A DNA stretch of 10,274 bases from Pseudomonadota bacterium (GCA_021790625.1 JAJYGL010000080.1:2366-12639); one strand, 5' to 3'; shown: positions 1 through 7,466, counted from the first letter of the stretch. Numbers and translations: made by a program. Notes: generated by a model from the letters alone, not told the origin.

Positions 1-1692
1 CAGCACATGGCGCGCCAGCGCCTGAATGCCCAGATTTTCCAGAACAGTGGCGAAAGTATCATCATTACCGACGTGCATCAACATTTTGTTTCCGTCAATC
101 CAACCTTTACCCGCACCTTTGGTTTTACGGAACGGGAAGTCATGGGGCAAACGCCAAAACTGCTGAAATCCGGACATCATGACAGCAACTTTTACCAGAA
201 AATGTGGCGCCGTCTGCAACAGGCCGGCTACTGGCAGGACGAAATCTGGAACAGAACCAAAGATGGAACCATCAAACCATTTCTGGCCGGCATCTCCGTC
301 GTGCGTGACGAACAGAACGTCATCAGCCATTACATCGCCATTTATTCCGACATCAGCCATCTGAAACAGGCGCAGGCACAAGTCGAGTTTCTGGCCTGGC
401 ACGATGCGCTGACACGACTACCTAACCGACCGCTGACCAAAAACCGCGCCGAACTGACCCTGCTCGCCGCTCACGACAACAAAACCCGCCTTGCTTTCCT
501 GCTGCTGGATATAGACCACTTCAAACATATCAATGATTCCATGGGACACCCGCAAGGTGACGCGCTGATTGTAGAAACAGCATTGCGCCTGCGCACCTGT
601 CTGGCCGACCGGGATATTCTGGGCAGGCAAGGTGGCGACGAATTTCTGATTGTGTCACCGCTGACACATGATGACGAACGGTTGCCGGAATTGCTGGAAA
701 CCATTCATCGACAAATGCAGATCCCTTTCCAGATTGAAGGCACGCACATCGCCGTCAACGTCTCCATCGGCGCGGCCGTGTACCCGAACGATGGCGAAAA
801 TTTTGATGCCCTGCTCAAAGCCGCCGACATTGCACTTTACCGCGCTAAAGAAGGTGGCCGCAATACCTGGCGTTTTTACAGCGAGCAAATGCACACCGAA
901 GCACAGCAGCACATTGAATTGAGTAATGGTCTGCGCCAAGGACTCTCTCTACAACAATTCTACTTGCAATATCAACCGCAAATCGACCTCATCACGGGTA
1001 AACTCATCGGTGTCGAAGCACTATTGCGTTGGGAACATCCCGTACTGGGCAACATCCCGCCCGGGCATTTCATTCCCATTGCGGAAGACAACGGTACCAT
1101 CGTACAGATTGGCGCCTGGGTACTGCATGAAGCCTGTCGGCAAGCCGCCACCTGGCAACATGAGGGACTTGCCGGCTGCCGCATGGCAGTCAACCTGTCG
1201 GCCGTCCAGTTCAGTCATGGCAATCTGATTGCCACCGTCGAACACGCACTCAAAACATCCGGCTTGCCTGCATCACTGCTGGAACTGGAACTCACCGAAT
1301 CCATCCTGATGCGCAATGCCGAACAGATTCTGGACACGGTCCGTCAGCTCAAGCATCTGGGCATACAACTCTCCATCGATGATTTTGGTACCGGCTATTC
1401 CAGCCTGTCTTATCTCAAACGCTTCAAGGTTGATAAACTGAAAATCGATCAATCCTTTGTCAACAGCATGACCCAAAACGGCGGCGACATCGCCATCGTC
1501 CGCGCCATCATCCAGATGGCCAAGGGACTGGATCTGAAGACCATCGCTGAAGGCGTTGAAACGCCGGAACAATTGTCACAACTCAAAACAGAACACTGCG
1601 ATGAAATCCAGGGTTATTATATCTCCCGCCCACTGATGCCAGATCAAATCTTGCGCTGGCATCAACAATTCCATCTTGATCCACCATTTTGA
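1..1692 (+). CDS. PAS-GGDEF-EAL cyclic-di-GMP turnover protein (5' partial)
   Basis: This is a cyclic-di-GMP signalling protein that may both make and degrade the messenger. The frame is open to the first base of the window. The PAS domain begins within about ten residues of the first visible Met (position 7), so the true start, and probably a further sensor or membrane region, lies upstream. Counting from that Met, PAS spans about 8-120 (with the GxWxxEIWNRxKDG signature), GGDEF about 128-295 and EAL about 305-550. The GGDEF signature is intact at 209-213, with the metal-binding LDIDHF upstream. The inhibitory I-site (RxxD ending six residues before GGDEF) is not conserved, because its Arg position is Ala. 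The EAL domain keeps EALLRW (337 on), NLS, ELTES, the DDFGTGYSS loop, LKIDQSF and AEGVET, so the phosphodiesterase site looks complete. By family knowledge such proteins are often net phosphodiesterases. No partner gene is recognisable beside it. Confidence 0.95.
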   Translation, partial: QHMARQRLNAQIFQNSGESIIITDVHQHFVSVNPTFTRTFGFTEREVMGQTPKLLKSGHHDSNFYQKMWRRLQQAGYWQDEIWNRTKDGTIKPFLAGISVVRDEQNVISHYIAIYSDISHLKQAQAQVEFLAWHDALTRLPNRPLTKNRAELTLLAAHDNKTRLAFLLLDIDHFKHINDSMGHPQGDALIVETALRLRTCLADRDILGRQGGDEFLIVSPLTHDDERLPELLETIHRQMQIPFQIEGTHIAVNVSIGAAVYPNDGENFDALLKAADIALYRAKEGGRNTWRFYSEQMHTEAQQHIELSNGLRQGLSLQQFYLQYQPQIDLITGKLIGVEALLRWEHPVLGNIPPGHFIPIAEDNGTIVQIGAWVLHEACRQAATWQHEGLAGCRMAVNLSAVQFSHGNLIATVEHALKTSGLPASLLELELTESILMRNAEQILDTVRQLKHLGIQLSIDDFGTGYSSLSYLKRFKVDKLKIDQSFVNSMTQNGGDIAIVRAIIQMAKGLDLKTIAEGVETPEQLSQLKTEHCDEIQGYYISRPLMPDQILRWHQQFHLDPPF

Positions 1693-1785
1693 TCGCACGC
1701 TGCCAAAATCAGAAAATCGCGTGCCAAACGACAATCGGCTACCCAACGAACATCATCCTCTTACCTTGCTAGTTTGCCCTTTTCT

Positions 1786-1813
1786 CTTAACCCATTTTTC
1801 TTAACCCATTTTT
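1786..1813. repeat. Perfect 14-bp tandem duplication
   Basis: The unit CTTAACCCATTTTT occurs twice head to tail at 1786-1799 and 1800-1813. The second copy contains the candidate -35 element of the downstream gene, and the first copy offers the same hexamer 14 bp further upstream. Copy-number change by slippage would shift promoter spacing or upstream context. Confidence 0.9.
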
Positions 1814-1830
1814 CCTAATCGATATACAAT
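1801..1830 (+). promoter_or_regulatory. Candidate sigma-70 promoter for the HDOD gene
   Basis: TTAACC at 1801-1806 (four of six matches to TTGACA) is followed after 18 bp by TACAAT at 1825-1830 (five of six matches to TATAAT). A start near 1837 would give a leader of about 30 nt before the ATG at 1867. This rests on matching by eye and is only moderately specific in such AT-rich sequence. Confidence 0.35.
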
Positions 1831-1861
1831 ACGACTGTCAAATAACAGTAATAATATCGAT
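1818..1861. repeat. Nested inverted repeat in the HDOD leader
   Basis: Outer arms ATCGATAT (1818-1825) and ATATCGAT (1854-1861) are perfect reverse complements 28 bp apart. Inside them ACTGT (1834-1838) pairs with ACAGT (1845-1849), with a centre only 2 bp away. The structure overlaps the candidate -10 element and ends six bases before the ATG. It could be a repressor operator or a leader hairpin that hides the weak ribosome binding site. No known operator is recognised. Confidence 0.6.
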
Positions 1862-1866
1862 AGGCG

Positions 1867-3387
1867 ATGCTCTCACCATCTTCCACAAACCAGCCAATTG
1901 ATTTCACCCAGCAACTACTGGCAAAAATCGAAGCCACGCCGAGCCTCCCTGCCCTGGGGAAAAATGTGGCCAGAGTCATCAGCATCGCCTCGGACGACAA
2001 CAAAGGCACAGAAGAACTGGCGCGTTTCATCCTGTCTGACATAGCACTAACCAACAAAATCCTGCACGTCGCCAACACGCCACACTATCGCACAGCTTCC
2101 CGCATTCCAGTCACCACCATATCCCGCGCCATTTATCTGCTGGGTTTTGAAACTGTCAAAGCGATTGCGCTGGCCATGATGGTGGTCGAAAACCTGAACA
2201 GCCGCAACGCTGCCCTGGTTCAACATGAACTGTTGCAAGCACTCGCCGCCAGCATCGTCGGGCGGGAAATTGCACGCCGTGCCCGTCAGACTGAAAGTGA
2301 GGAAGCTGCGGTCGGCGCACTATTCAAAAATCTTGGCCGTTTGCTCGCCGCCTTGCATGAACCCGAACTGTACCAACAAACACGACAGGCCGGCACACCG
2401 CCTTCTTCCATTCCTCACACACCCAGTTGCAATTTTGACCTCATCACGACATCCATCCTCGTACGCTGGCAAATTCCAGCCAGCATCATCAATGCCATGG
2501 CCAAACCACCGGCAGGCACATTGCGTCCTGCCGGTTCGATACAGGAACGCTTGCAACATATTGCCGCATTCAGTGCCGAACTGGCTACCAGCATTTTCCC
2601 GACCGAACAAATCGATACGGCTGCGCTTCAACAAAAACTGTTGCTACGCTATGGCAACGCCCTACACATCGACGCGCAAGAATTGCAAGAACTGGCCAGG
2701 CAGGCACGCTTGGAAACGCAAGCCATTACCCAAACCATCAACGCAAGCGATATCAACGACACAGAAACTGCCAGCGCAGAATTGCCGGGCGATTTCTTGC
2801 TACCAGAACAGGCCGCAGAATCAATAACGACAGCACAGGAATGCTACCCAAGCGGTAAACCGCACCATGCCCAATCCTTGCTGCTCAACAGCCTGCAAAC
2901 CCTGTCAGACGCCATATCCGCCCACAAAAATGCCCCGGAAGACATGATGCTGCAATTCGCCGAACTGCTGCAACGGGCACTCGGATTGCGTTTTATCGTC
3001 ATTTGCCTGAAAGACACCCGGAACCACCAATACCGCGCCTCTGTTGCCATCGGCACAGACTGCGCCCGCCGTCGCGCCGGATTCGGTTTTCCGGAAATGG
3101 GCGAACAAGACATCTTTCACCTGGCATTATCACGGCGTGTTGACATCATCATCACCGATGCCACCCAGGCAAAAGTCCAGACCCTGCTACCCGGTCATTA
3201 TGGCCGACTGACACAAGATGCCAAAAGTTTCATCATCCTGCCTCTGTTACAACAAAACGAACCGATAGGGCTAATATTTGCCGACCGCGCACTACCCGCC
3301 CCGGAAGGCATCACCGCCGACGAAGCCACGCTCATTCGGGCATTGAAAACACAACTCCTTCTCGGTCTGACCGTTCACACTGCCTGA
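1867..3387 (+). CDS. HDOD domain protein with C-terminal GAF domain
   Basis: This is a cytoplasmic signalling protein. Residues about 13-215 form an HDOD domain, shown by LPALGKNVARVISIAS, the ELARFILSDIALTNKILHVAN stretch and the IPVTTISRAIYLLGFETVK segment. The position that normally reads LLHDIG is LFKNLG here (K154, N155), so no HD metal site is expected, in line with HDOD domains acting as non-catalytic regulators. A low-complexity linker (about 265-335) leads into a GAF-like domain at about 339-504 that could bind a small ligand. HDOD proteins often work with cyclic-di-GMP or stress-response partners, and the preceding GGDEF-EAL gene on the same strand fits loosely, but 174 bp with its own candidate promoter separate them. 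The start at 1867 has only a weak AGG-type ribosome site. The 3' end overlaps the oppositely oriented membrane-protein gene by 13 bp. The family call is firm and the role is unknown. Confidence 0.9.
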   Translation: MLSPSSTNQPIDFTQQLLAKIEATPSLPALGKNVARVISIASDDNKGTEELARFILSDIALTNKILHVANTPHYRTASRIPVTTISRAIYLLGFETVKAIALAMMVVENLNSRNAALVQHELLQALAASIVGREIARRARQTESEEAAVGALFKNLGRLLAALHEPELYQQTRQAGTPPSSIPHTPSCNFDLITTSILVRWQIPASIINAMAKPPAGTLRPAGSIQERLQHIAAFSAELATSIFPTEQIDTAALQQKLLLRYGNALHIDAQELQELARQARLETQAITQTINASDINDTETASAELPGDFLLPEQAAESITTAQECYPSGKPHHAQSLLLNSLQTLSDAISAHKNAPEDMMLQFAELLQRALGLRFIVICLKDTRNHQYRASVAIGTDCARRRAGFGFPEMGEQDIFHLALSRRVDIIITDATQAKVQTLLPGHYGRLTQDAKSFIILPLLQQNEPIGLIFADRALPAPEGITADEATLIRALKTQLLLGLTVHTA

Positions 3388-4697
3388 CGCCAGTATCGCC
3401 AAGCGGCCTGCCACATCGCAAGCCATGACAAAATGGCCGACAACGCCACCAGACCGGCTGTCAATTCTACCCACTCCACCCACGCCGACCACCAGACGCT
3501 TGCCAGCAACGCAAACAAACTGGCCAAATGCACCCACATCTGGCGCCGTGCCACACTATCCGGAATAATCTGTCTGACATTGGGGGCGAGTTGGCCCTTT
3601 GACAATCGTGTCTGCCAATGCAGCCAGATCAGAAACGGCACAATTTTATACAACATGCCGTTTACCAGCGAAATCATGCCACCATACAAAAACAGACCGC
3701 CCAACACAAAGGGATAGCCAACCCATGTCGCCAGTGCGGGCAAGATACTTGCTGCTAACCACAGGCCGGACGCCCCCAGAAAACTCACCATACTGATACG
3801 CCAGAACCACAAGCTGGCATCCGCTTTCTTACGTCGCCTTTTTTCCAACAGGTACAACGTGGTAACCGAAAAAAAGGCAACGCCGCACGCCAACATCCCC
3901 AAAACAACCGGTAGCGCCTTGTTGATTAATATCATGCCTGTTGACGCCATGCCTGTTGACGCCATGCCTGTTGACGCCATTCCAAAACCTGCCGCCAACA
4001 GCAGCGACAGCCACCCCACCCCGATATAGCGCATCAGCATCTTTGGGTAAGGACGTGTCAACAAAAACATCGGCACCACTTGCCAGGCCACCCCCATAAC
4101 CAAGAACAACATCCAACCCATCGTACCCCAGACGATGTGCAATCCCACTAACCAACGCGCTGCACCATCATCAGCCAACCCGGCCAGCATCAGCATTCCT
4201 GAGCCTGCCGTCACCGCCAGGGCAAACACCGCGTATCGCATCATGCGCACGGTGGCATGACGCACCATCGAGCGAAACAGCGCAAACAACGCCGCCAGCA
4301 CGAAACTGCCCAGAGCAAGGCCCATCAATCCAACAATGGGCATCCACCATGAAAATTTAGCCCGCCATAACGCCCATATCAACAACAGTGTCGCCAACGT
4401 GAACAAACCGTGTACCCACGCCACCAGCCATTTGCCACCCGGCACCACCGACCCTGCCACTACGGGCAACATCTGCAGCAAGGCGCCCAACATCACCATG
4501 CTCAGATATCCCAAGGTGAGCAAATGGGTCAACGCCAGTATCCCGACGCTCCAGCGCGACTCCCACGCACTTGCGCCAAGAGACCACAACAATATGGCCG
4601 CCAACAACAAAAAAACCGGTGCGGTCAGAAAAAAGCGCAGGGGCACTGACAAAGCAGGTGCCTGCTTCAGCGACAGCCCAGTCAGGGAAGAATTCAT
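3375..4697 (-). CDS. Polytopic membrane protein with NnrS-like motifs
   Basis: This is a 440-residue integral inner-membrane protein with roughly twelve hydrophobic segments and no signal peptide. Visible motifs are H58-LLTLG followed by a Met-rich helix ending in QMLP, H187 in GLHIVWGTMGW, the QVVPMFLLTRPYPK loop near 206-219 and H360 in WLHW. The HxLTLG helix and the VVPMFLL loop resemble the HALTLG and MIPFFSSRVL segments of the NnrS protein encoded first in this operon, so the two may be distantly related. Conserved-looking membrane histidines suggest haem or copper binding, but that is an inference. The start overlaps the DUF2249 stop as ATGA, which points to translational coupling. Residues 240-255 contain MASTG repeated three times, encoded by a 15-bp tandem repeat. 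No terminator is visible, and its 3' end runs 13 bp into the HDOD gene. The precise function is not recognised; an NO-stress or respiratory role is suggested by context. Confidence 0.85.
   Translation of the reverse strand: MNSSLTGLSLKQAPALSVPLRFFLTAPVFLLLAAILLWSLGASAWESRWSVGILALTHLLTLGYLSMVMLGALLQMLPVVAGSVVPGGKWLVAWVHGLFTLATLLLIWALWRAKFSWWMPIVGLMGLALGSFVLAALFALFRSMVRHATVRMMRYAVFALAVTAGSGMLMLAGLADDGAARWLVGLHIVWGTMGWMLFLVMGVAWQVVPMFLLTRPYPKMLMRYIGVGWLSLLLAAGFGMASTGMASTGMASTGMILINKALPVVLGMLACGVAFFSVTTLYLLEKRRRKKADASLWFWRISMVSFLGASGLWLAASILPALATWVGYPFVLGGLFLYGGMISLVNGMLYKIVPFLIWLHWQTRLSKGQLAPNVRQIIPDSVARRQMWVHLASLFALLASVWWSAWVEWVELTAGLVALSAILSWLAMWQAAWRYWRQAV
3933..3980 (-). repeat. 15-bp in-frame tandem repeat (3.2 copies)
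   Basis: Three perfect copies of a 15-bp unit plus three further bases. Read on the minus strand each copy is ATGGCGTCAACAGGC, encoding MASTG. The unit length keeps the frame, so changes in copy number would insert or remove five residues in a loop or helix end of the membrane protein without breaking it. Confidence 0.95.
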
Positions 4698-4930
4698 CGC
4701 CAGATCAACACCTCAACGTGACCGTCATCAAACAGACAGCTATCGTATTGCCAACCAGCGTCGCGCAACAACCCGTAAAACGGGTACGGCTCCCGATCCA
4801 GCAACAGACGCAAACGATGTCCCTGCGCCAGATTTTCCAATTCTCGCAGTGCCAGAACCATCGGTTCCGGCGGTTCCAGATGACGTGCATCCAGCACACT
4901 TTCCTGCGTCGATATCGACACAGGAATCAT
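4694..4930 (-). CDS. DUF2249 domain protein
   Basis: This 78-residue cytoplasmic protein is made up almost entirely of a DUF2249 domain, a small alpha/beta fold related to TusA/SirA. The family pattern is clear: LDARHLEPPEPMVLAL near residues 13-28, then a strand with LLLDREPYPFYGLL and the GW-containing turn, ending in VEVLIWR. It lacks the CPxP cysteine of true TusA, so sulfur transfer by that mechanism is not expected. Both ends overlap their neighbours by four bases as ATGA, with the hemerythrin gene upstream and the membrane-protein gene downstream. Its own ribosome site is weak, so translation is probably coupled. DUF2249 domains are often encoded beside, or fused to, hemerythrin domains in denitrifiers and facultative anaerobes. 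The biochemical role is unknown; the context suggests handling of NO or redox stress. Confidence 0.88.
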   Translation of the reverse strand: MIPVSISTQESVLDARHLEPPEPMVLALRELENLAQGHRLRLLLDREPYPFYGLLRDAGWQYDSCLFDDGHVEVLIWR

Positions 4931-5364
4931 CCCAAAGCCACCATGTCATCGAGCACACACCCTGCATCATCCTGCAGCACCTGCTCAGCCATCGGATACA
5001 GCACTTGTTCTTCCTTGATGTTGTGTTGTTGCAACACAATCAGCAAGGTTTCCGCGTGCCCCATCCAGTCTTCTTCATCCTGTACCAGCAGTGCATTGGC
5101 CAGTTGCATCATCAACACACGAATCTGTTCATGTTCATGCAACATCATTTTGGTCGGCCCCATGCGGTTCCCCATTGCACGCTCGAACGCCGGAAACAAT
5201 ATCGACTCCTCACGCATAAAATGTTGCAGCATATCCGCCTGAAACGCATCAAAGTGCTGTTGTGCCGCTCGCCAATCCCCCGTTTGCGCCAATTGTTCTG
5301 TCGCTACGAACGCATCATCACAATGACGATGCTCTTGTCCCATGAAACTGCCAATGGTTTTCAT
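4927..5364 (-). CDS. Hemerythrin HHE domain protein
   Basis: This is a soluble four-helix-bundle protein expected to bind a di-iron centre that can carry or sense O2 or NO. The HHE motifs are all present: H12 and H14 in GQEHRHCD, H48 and E52 in QHFMREE, H76 and H78 in LHEHE, and H114 and E118 in QQHNIKEE, each followed by the usual LFP or LYP. A start 33 bp further upstream is possible. I chose ATG 5364 (145 residues, MKTIGS) because AAGGAG sits five bases before it, inside the last codons of nnrS, and the longer start lacks such a site. The gene begins 10 bp after the NnrS stop and overlaps the DUF2249 start as ATGA, so it is part of the operon. Hemerythrins in such operons are commonly controlled by FNR/DNR-type regulators. 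Confidence 0.93.
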   Translation of the reverse strand: MKTIGSFMGQEHRHCDDAFVATEQLAQTGDWRAAQQHFDAFQADMLQHFMREESILFPAFERAMGNRMGPTKMMLHEHEQIRVLMMQLANALLVQDEEDWMGHAETLLIVLQQHNIKEEQVLYPMAEQVLQDDAGCVLDDMVALG

Positions 5365-5374
5365 CCTGACTCCT

Positions 5375-6595
5375 TCAACCCGGTTTGCCATCCACACGAA
5401 CCTGCCAATACATCGGCATAAAACGCATGGCCCATACCACTAATACCAGCAGCCATACCCCGGCCGCCAGCCCATACATATCCTGTCTTGCCACACCCAC
5501 CGGCAAACAATCCGCCAGAACCCTCGTCAACGCCACCGCCTGCATCATCCAGAACAACACATAATCCGTCCGTGCCAGATGCAATGACCGCCCGGAATGT
5601 CCGAGGCTGACCCGTGACACCATGCCCATCAACATGCTGAAAAAAAATCCCAGCGTCAATGCGTGCAACGGTGCCAAACCAATGTTAGGCCAGGTAAACC
5701 ATCTGCCCATGTCCTGCCAGACAAATAACGCCATACCACACACCAGCCACAAAAATCCCACGTGCAACACGGCGAGCAAACTGACAGAAAAACTACGCCA
5801 CCATCGCCATTGCCAGGACAAATAGGCAGCACAGGCAAACAATGGCGCGTCGCCAATCAATGGCGTAACGTGCCACAACGTCAGCAGACCATGCCCGACA
5901 CTGCCAGCGAGCATCACCCACAGCAGGGCGTATGGCCGCACCACCACATAATCCTTGAGAACACGACTGGAAAAAAACGGAATCATGCGATGACTGACGG
6001 TCATAAAAACAGGCAACAAAAAAAACCATACCCCGGCAACCCGTGCCAGTTCGAGCCAGAAGGGACGTTGTGTCAACATCCACAACACCACCGATAACAA
6101 CCCGCCTGCTCCACCCAATATACCAGCGCCCGCCGCCCACGCATGCCGACGGTCAACCGGCCGCGCCGCCCGCCTGGTATGAAACAAAACCTGCCACAGC
6201 AAACCCGCCGCCAGCAACCAACCGGCCAATATCAACACCAATCCCACCAACAACACCCACCCCGCTGACGCCATGCCGCCATAACACAGCAAACCGCCAA
6301 AACTTATCAGTAATGCCACCGGAAGTACGCGCACGGGCTCAATCGCCGGCTCATTCAACCACGCTGGAAATGTCGTCAACAAAAACCCAAAAATAAAAGA
6401 AGGAAAAATGCCATACTCCATCATCACTGGATGCGCCCATGACATTCCCCACCAGCCAGCGCTACTGTCAGCGTGACTGCGTAACAACAAGACCATCAAC
6501 CACCACCCTGCGGCACACAACGCCTGCAGAAAACCAGCTGAAAACAGCATCCTGTGAGGAGCTGCCAATACACACCGCCAACAAAGCACAACCAT
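5375..6595 (-). CDS. nnrS: NnrS family membrane protein
   Basis: This is an integral inner-membrane protein of about 406 residues with roughly twelve membrane helices. NnrS is a haem- and copper-containing family tied to nitric-oxide stress tolerance in denitrifiers and other bacteria. Family signatures are APHRMLFSAGFLQAL at the N-terminus, FIFGFLLTTFPAWL near residues 65-80, the VWFFLLPVFMTVSHRMIPFFSS segment in the middle and H311-ALTLGFFFSMLMGMVSRV near the C-terminus. The usual WHAHEM segment is altered to WAHPVMMEYG. The start could be ATG 6595, with GGGAGGA almost touching it, or GTG 6589, which places GGAGG seven bases upstream; the GTG has the better spacing. It is first in a four-gene operon and lies about 50 bp downstream of a perfect FNR/DNR palindrome, so anaerobic or NO induction is likely. 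Confidence 0.93.
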   Translation of the reverse strand: MVVLCWRCVLAAPHRMLFSAGFLQALCAAGWWLMVLLLRSHADSSAGWWGMSWAHPVMMEYGIFPSFIFGFLLTTFPAWLNEPAIEPVRVLPVALLISFGGLLCYGGMASAGWVLLVGLVLILAGWLLAAGLLWQVLFHTRRAARPVDRRHAWAAGAGILGGAGGLLSVVLWMLTQRPFWLELARVAGVWFFLLPVFMTVSHRMIPFFSSRVLKDYVVVRPYALLWVMLAGSVGHGLLTLWHVTPLIGDAPLFACAAYLSWQWRWWRSFSVSLLAVLHVGFLWLVCGMALFVWQDMGRWFTWPNIGLAPLHALTLGFFFSMLMGMVSRVSLGHSGRSLHLARTDYVLFWMMQAVALTRVLADCLPVGVARQDMYGLAAGVWLLVLVVWAMRFMPMYWQVRVDGKPG

Positions 6596-6618
6596 TCCTC
6601 CCTAAGAACCGTCGCCAG

Positions 6619-6624
6619 TTTATC
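6619..6624 (-). promoter_or_regulatory. Candidate -10 element of the nnrS operon
   Basis: On the minus strand GATAAA lies about 30 bp from the centre of the FNR/DNR palindrome. That is close to the spacing of class II activation, where the activator is centred near -41.5. It would give a very short leader before nnrS. The hexamer itself is only a partial match. Confidence 0.35.
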
Positions 6625-6644
6625 CAGCCAGATCCAATGACGCC

Positions 6645-6658
6645 TTGATCTACATCAA
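6645..6658. promoter_or_regulatory. FNR/DNR-type activator box between divergent units
   Basis: TTGATCTACATCAA is a perfect TTGAT-N4-ATCAA palindrome, the consensus of FNR, ANR, DNR and NNR regulators of the CRP-FNR superfamily. Its centre is about 57 bp from the nnrS start on one side and about 90 bp from the second hemerythrin start on the other. A partial -10 (TAACCT at 6681-6686) lies 32 bp from the centre on the plus side, so both transcription units could be class II targets. The DNA alone cannot separate oxygen-sensing FNR from NO-sensing DNR/NNR; the neighbouring NnrS and hemerythrins favour an NO response. Confidence 0.85.
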
Positions 6659-6740
6659 TGCACAATGCCCGCGCAAACGGTAACCTTGCCCCATTTTCGC
6701 CATCAATCTGACCGTCACGAAACCCGATATGGAGCATGAC

Positions 6741-7466
6741 ATGCACGCCGCAACCATTACCTCTGCAACCAATCACGACATCGTTCATGACCTGTGTGAT
6801 ACCCGCACCAGCCATCTGCACCTGACCTGCAGTGCACTGTTACAGAATCTGGATACCAACGTACACCTCATTTTTCAGCAAGACCCGACCATTCTGCTGC
6901 ATAGCCTCAATCTGCAATGGCGCCGCGCCCTGCACTGGCAACTATATCAAGATGATTTGCAACGCTGGCATGCCATCATCCAGCGACGAGAACATGTCAC
7001 GTCACAAAGTATTCTGGACCGATTGAGCCGCGATCACCAGCGCCTGGATCGCCTGTTCGGACTCGCCCTGCAACAAATCAACAACGGCAATATCACAGCA
7101 TCATTTCCATATATCCATGAATTTTCCATTCGCCTTCAGCGCCATATTGACGCGGAAAACAATATGATCGCGCCAGCATTTCACATTCCCAATCCAGAAC
7201 CGGTAGAGATCATGTTGCGCGAACACGATGACATTCTGACGCAAATAACACACATTGAAGAGTTATACACGTACGAACTGCCAAACTGCGCTGAAATCGG
7301 CGCTTTTTTGTCCATTCTGTCCGGCGGACTCGCCAAGCACGAATACCGCGAAGAGGAAAACCTGTTCCCGCAATGGGACATTGCTCTCAATGCCGCCGCC
7401 AGCATAGAAAAATTCACATTTCTGCAACGCCTCAATGACGCATTGTGCAAAGAAAATGTCCCTTGA
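6741..7466 (+). CDS. Hemerythrin-like protein with unassigned N-terminal domain
   Basis: This is a soluble 241-residue protein with two halves. The C-terminal half (about 95-225) is a hemerythrin HHE bundle, with H99 in RDHQRLD, H135 and E139 in RHIDAE, H162 in REHDDI, and H200 and E204 in KHEYREE. It should bind a di-iron centre. The N-terminal 95 residues contain HLIFQQDPTILL and two Trp-His-rich stretches (RRALHWQLY, LQRWHAII) and match no family I know. I chose ATG 6741 because GGAG lies six bases upstream (6731-6734). An in-frame ATG 12 bp earlier has no comparable site. It is divergent from the nnrS operon across the shared FNR/DNR box. Its 3' end faces the bufferin operon. Hemerythrins regulated this way are commonly involved in NO or O2 response; the specific role here is not known. 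Confidence 0.88.
   Translation: MHAATITSATNHDIVHDLCDTRTSHLHLTCSALLQNLDTNVHLIFQQDPTILLHSLNLQWRRALHWQLYQDDLQRWHAIIQRREHVTSQSILDRLSRDHQRLDRLFGLALQQINNGNITASFPYIHEFSIRLQRHIDAENNMIAPAFHIPNPEPVEIMLREHDDILTQITHIEELYTYELPNCAEIGAFLSILSGGLAKHEYREEENLFPQWDIALNAAASIEKFTFLQRLNDALCKENVP

Larger units (their letters stand above)
1693..1866. other. Intergenic region before the HDOD gene
   Basis: This 174-bp gap has no gene. Just after the upstream stop lies a weak inverted repeat, GCACGC at 1695-1700 and GCGTGC at 1719-1724, with an 18-base loop and no T-run, so it is a poor terminator candidate. The second half holds a 14-bp tandem duplication, a candidate promoter and a nested inverted repeat, each listed separately. 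Confidence 0.7.

Noticed and set aside
1695..1724. Inverted repeat after the GGDEF-EAL gene as an intrinsic terminator
   Set aside because: The stem is only six pairs with an 18-base loop and no following T-run.
2225..2827. 200-codon plus-strand frame inside the HDOD gene
   Set aside because: It overlaps the real HDOD-GAF frame out of phase and its translation shows no family pattern.
3922..3935. TTGAT-N4-ATCAT, one mismatch from an FNR/DNR box
   Set aside because: It is inside a coding region, beside the tandem repeat, with no start codon in a suitable position; probably chance.
4336..5421. Long plus-strand frame of 361 codons antisense to the nnrS operon
   Set aside because: It lies opposite four genes with clear family motifs, and its translation is rich in His, Pro, Arg and Gln with no domain, as expected for the shadow of membrane-protein codons.
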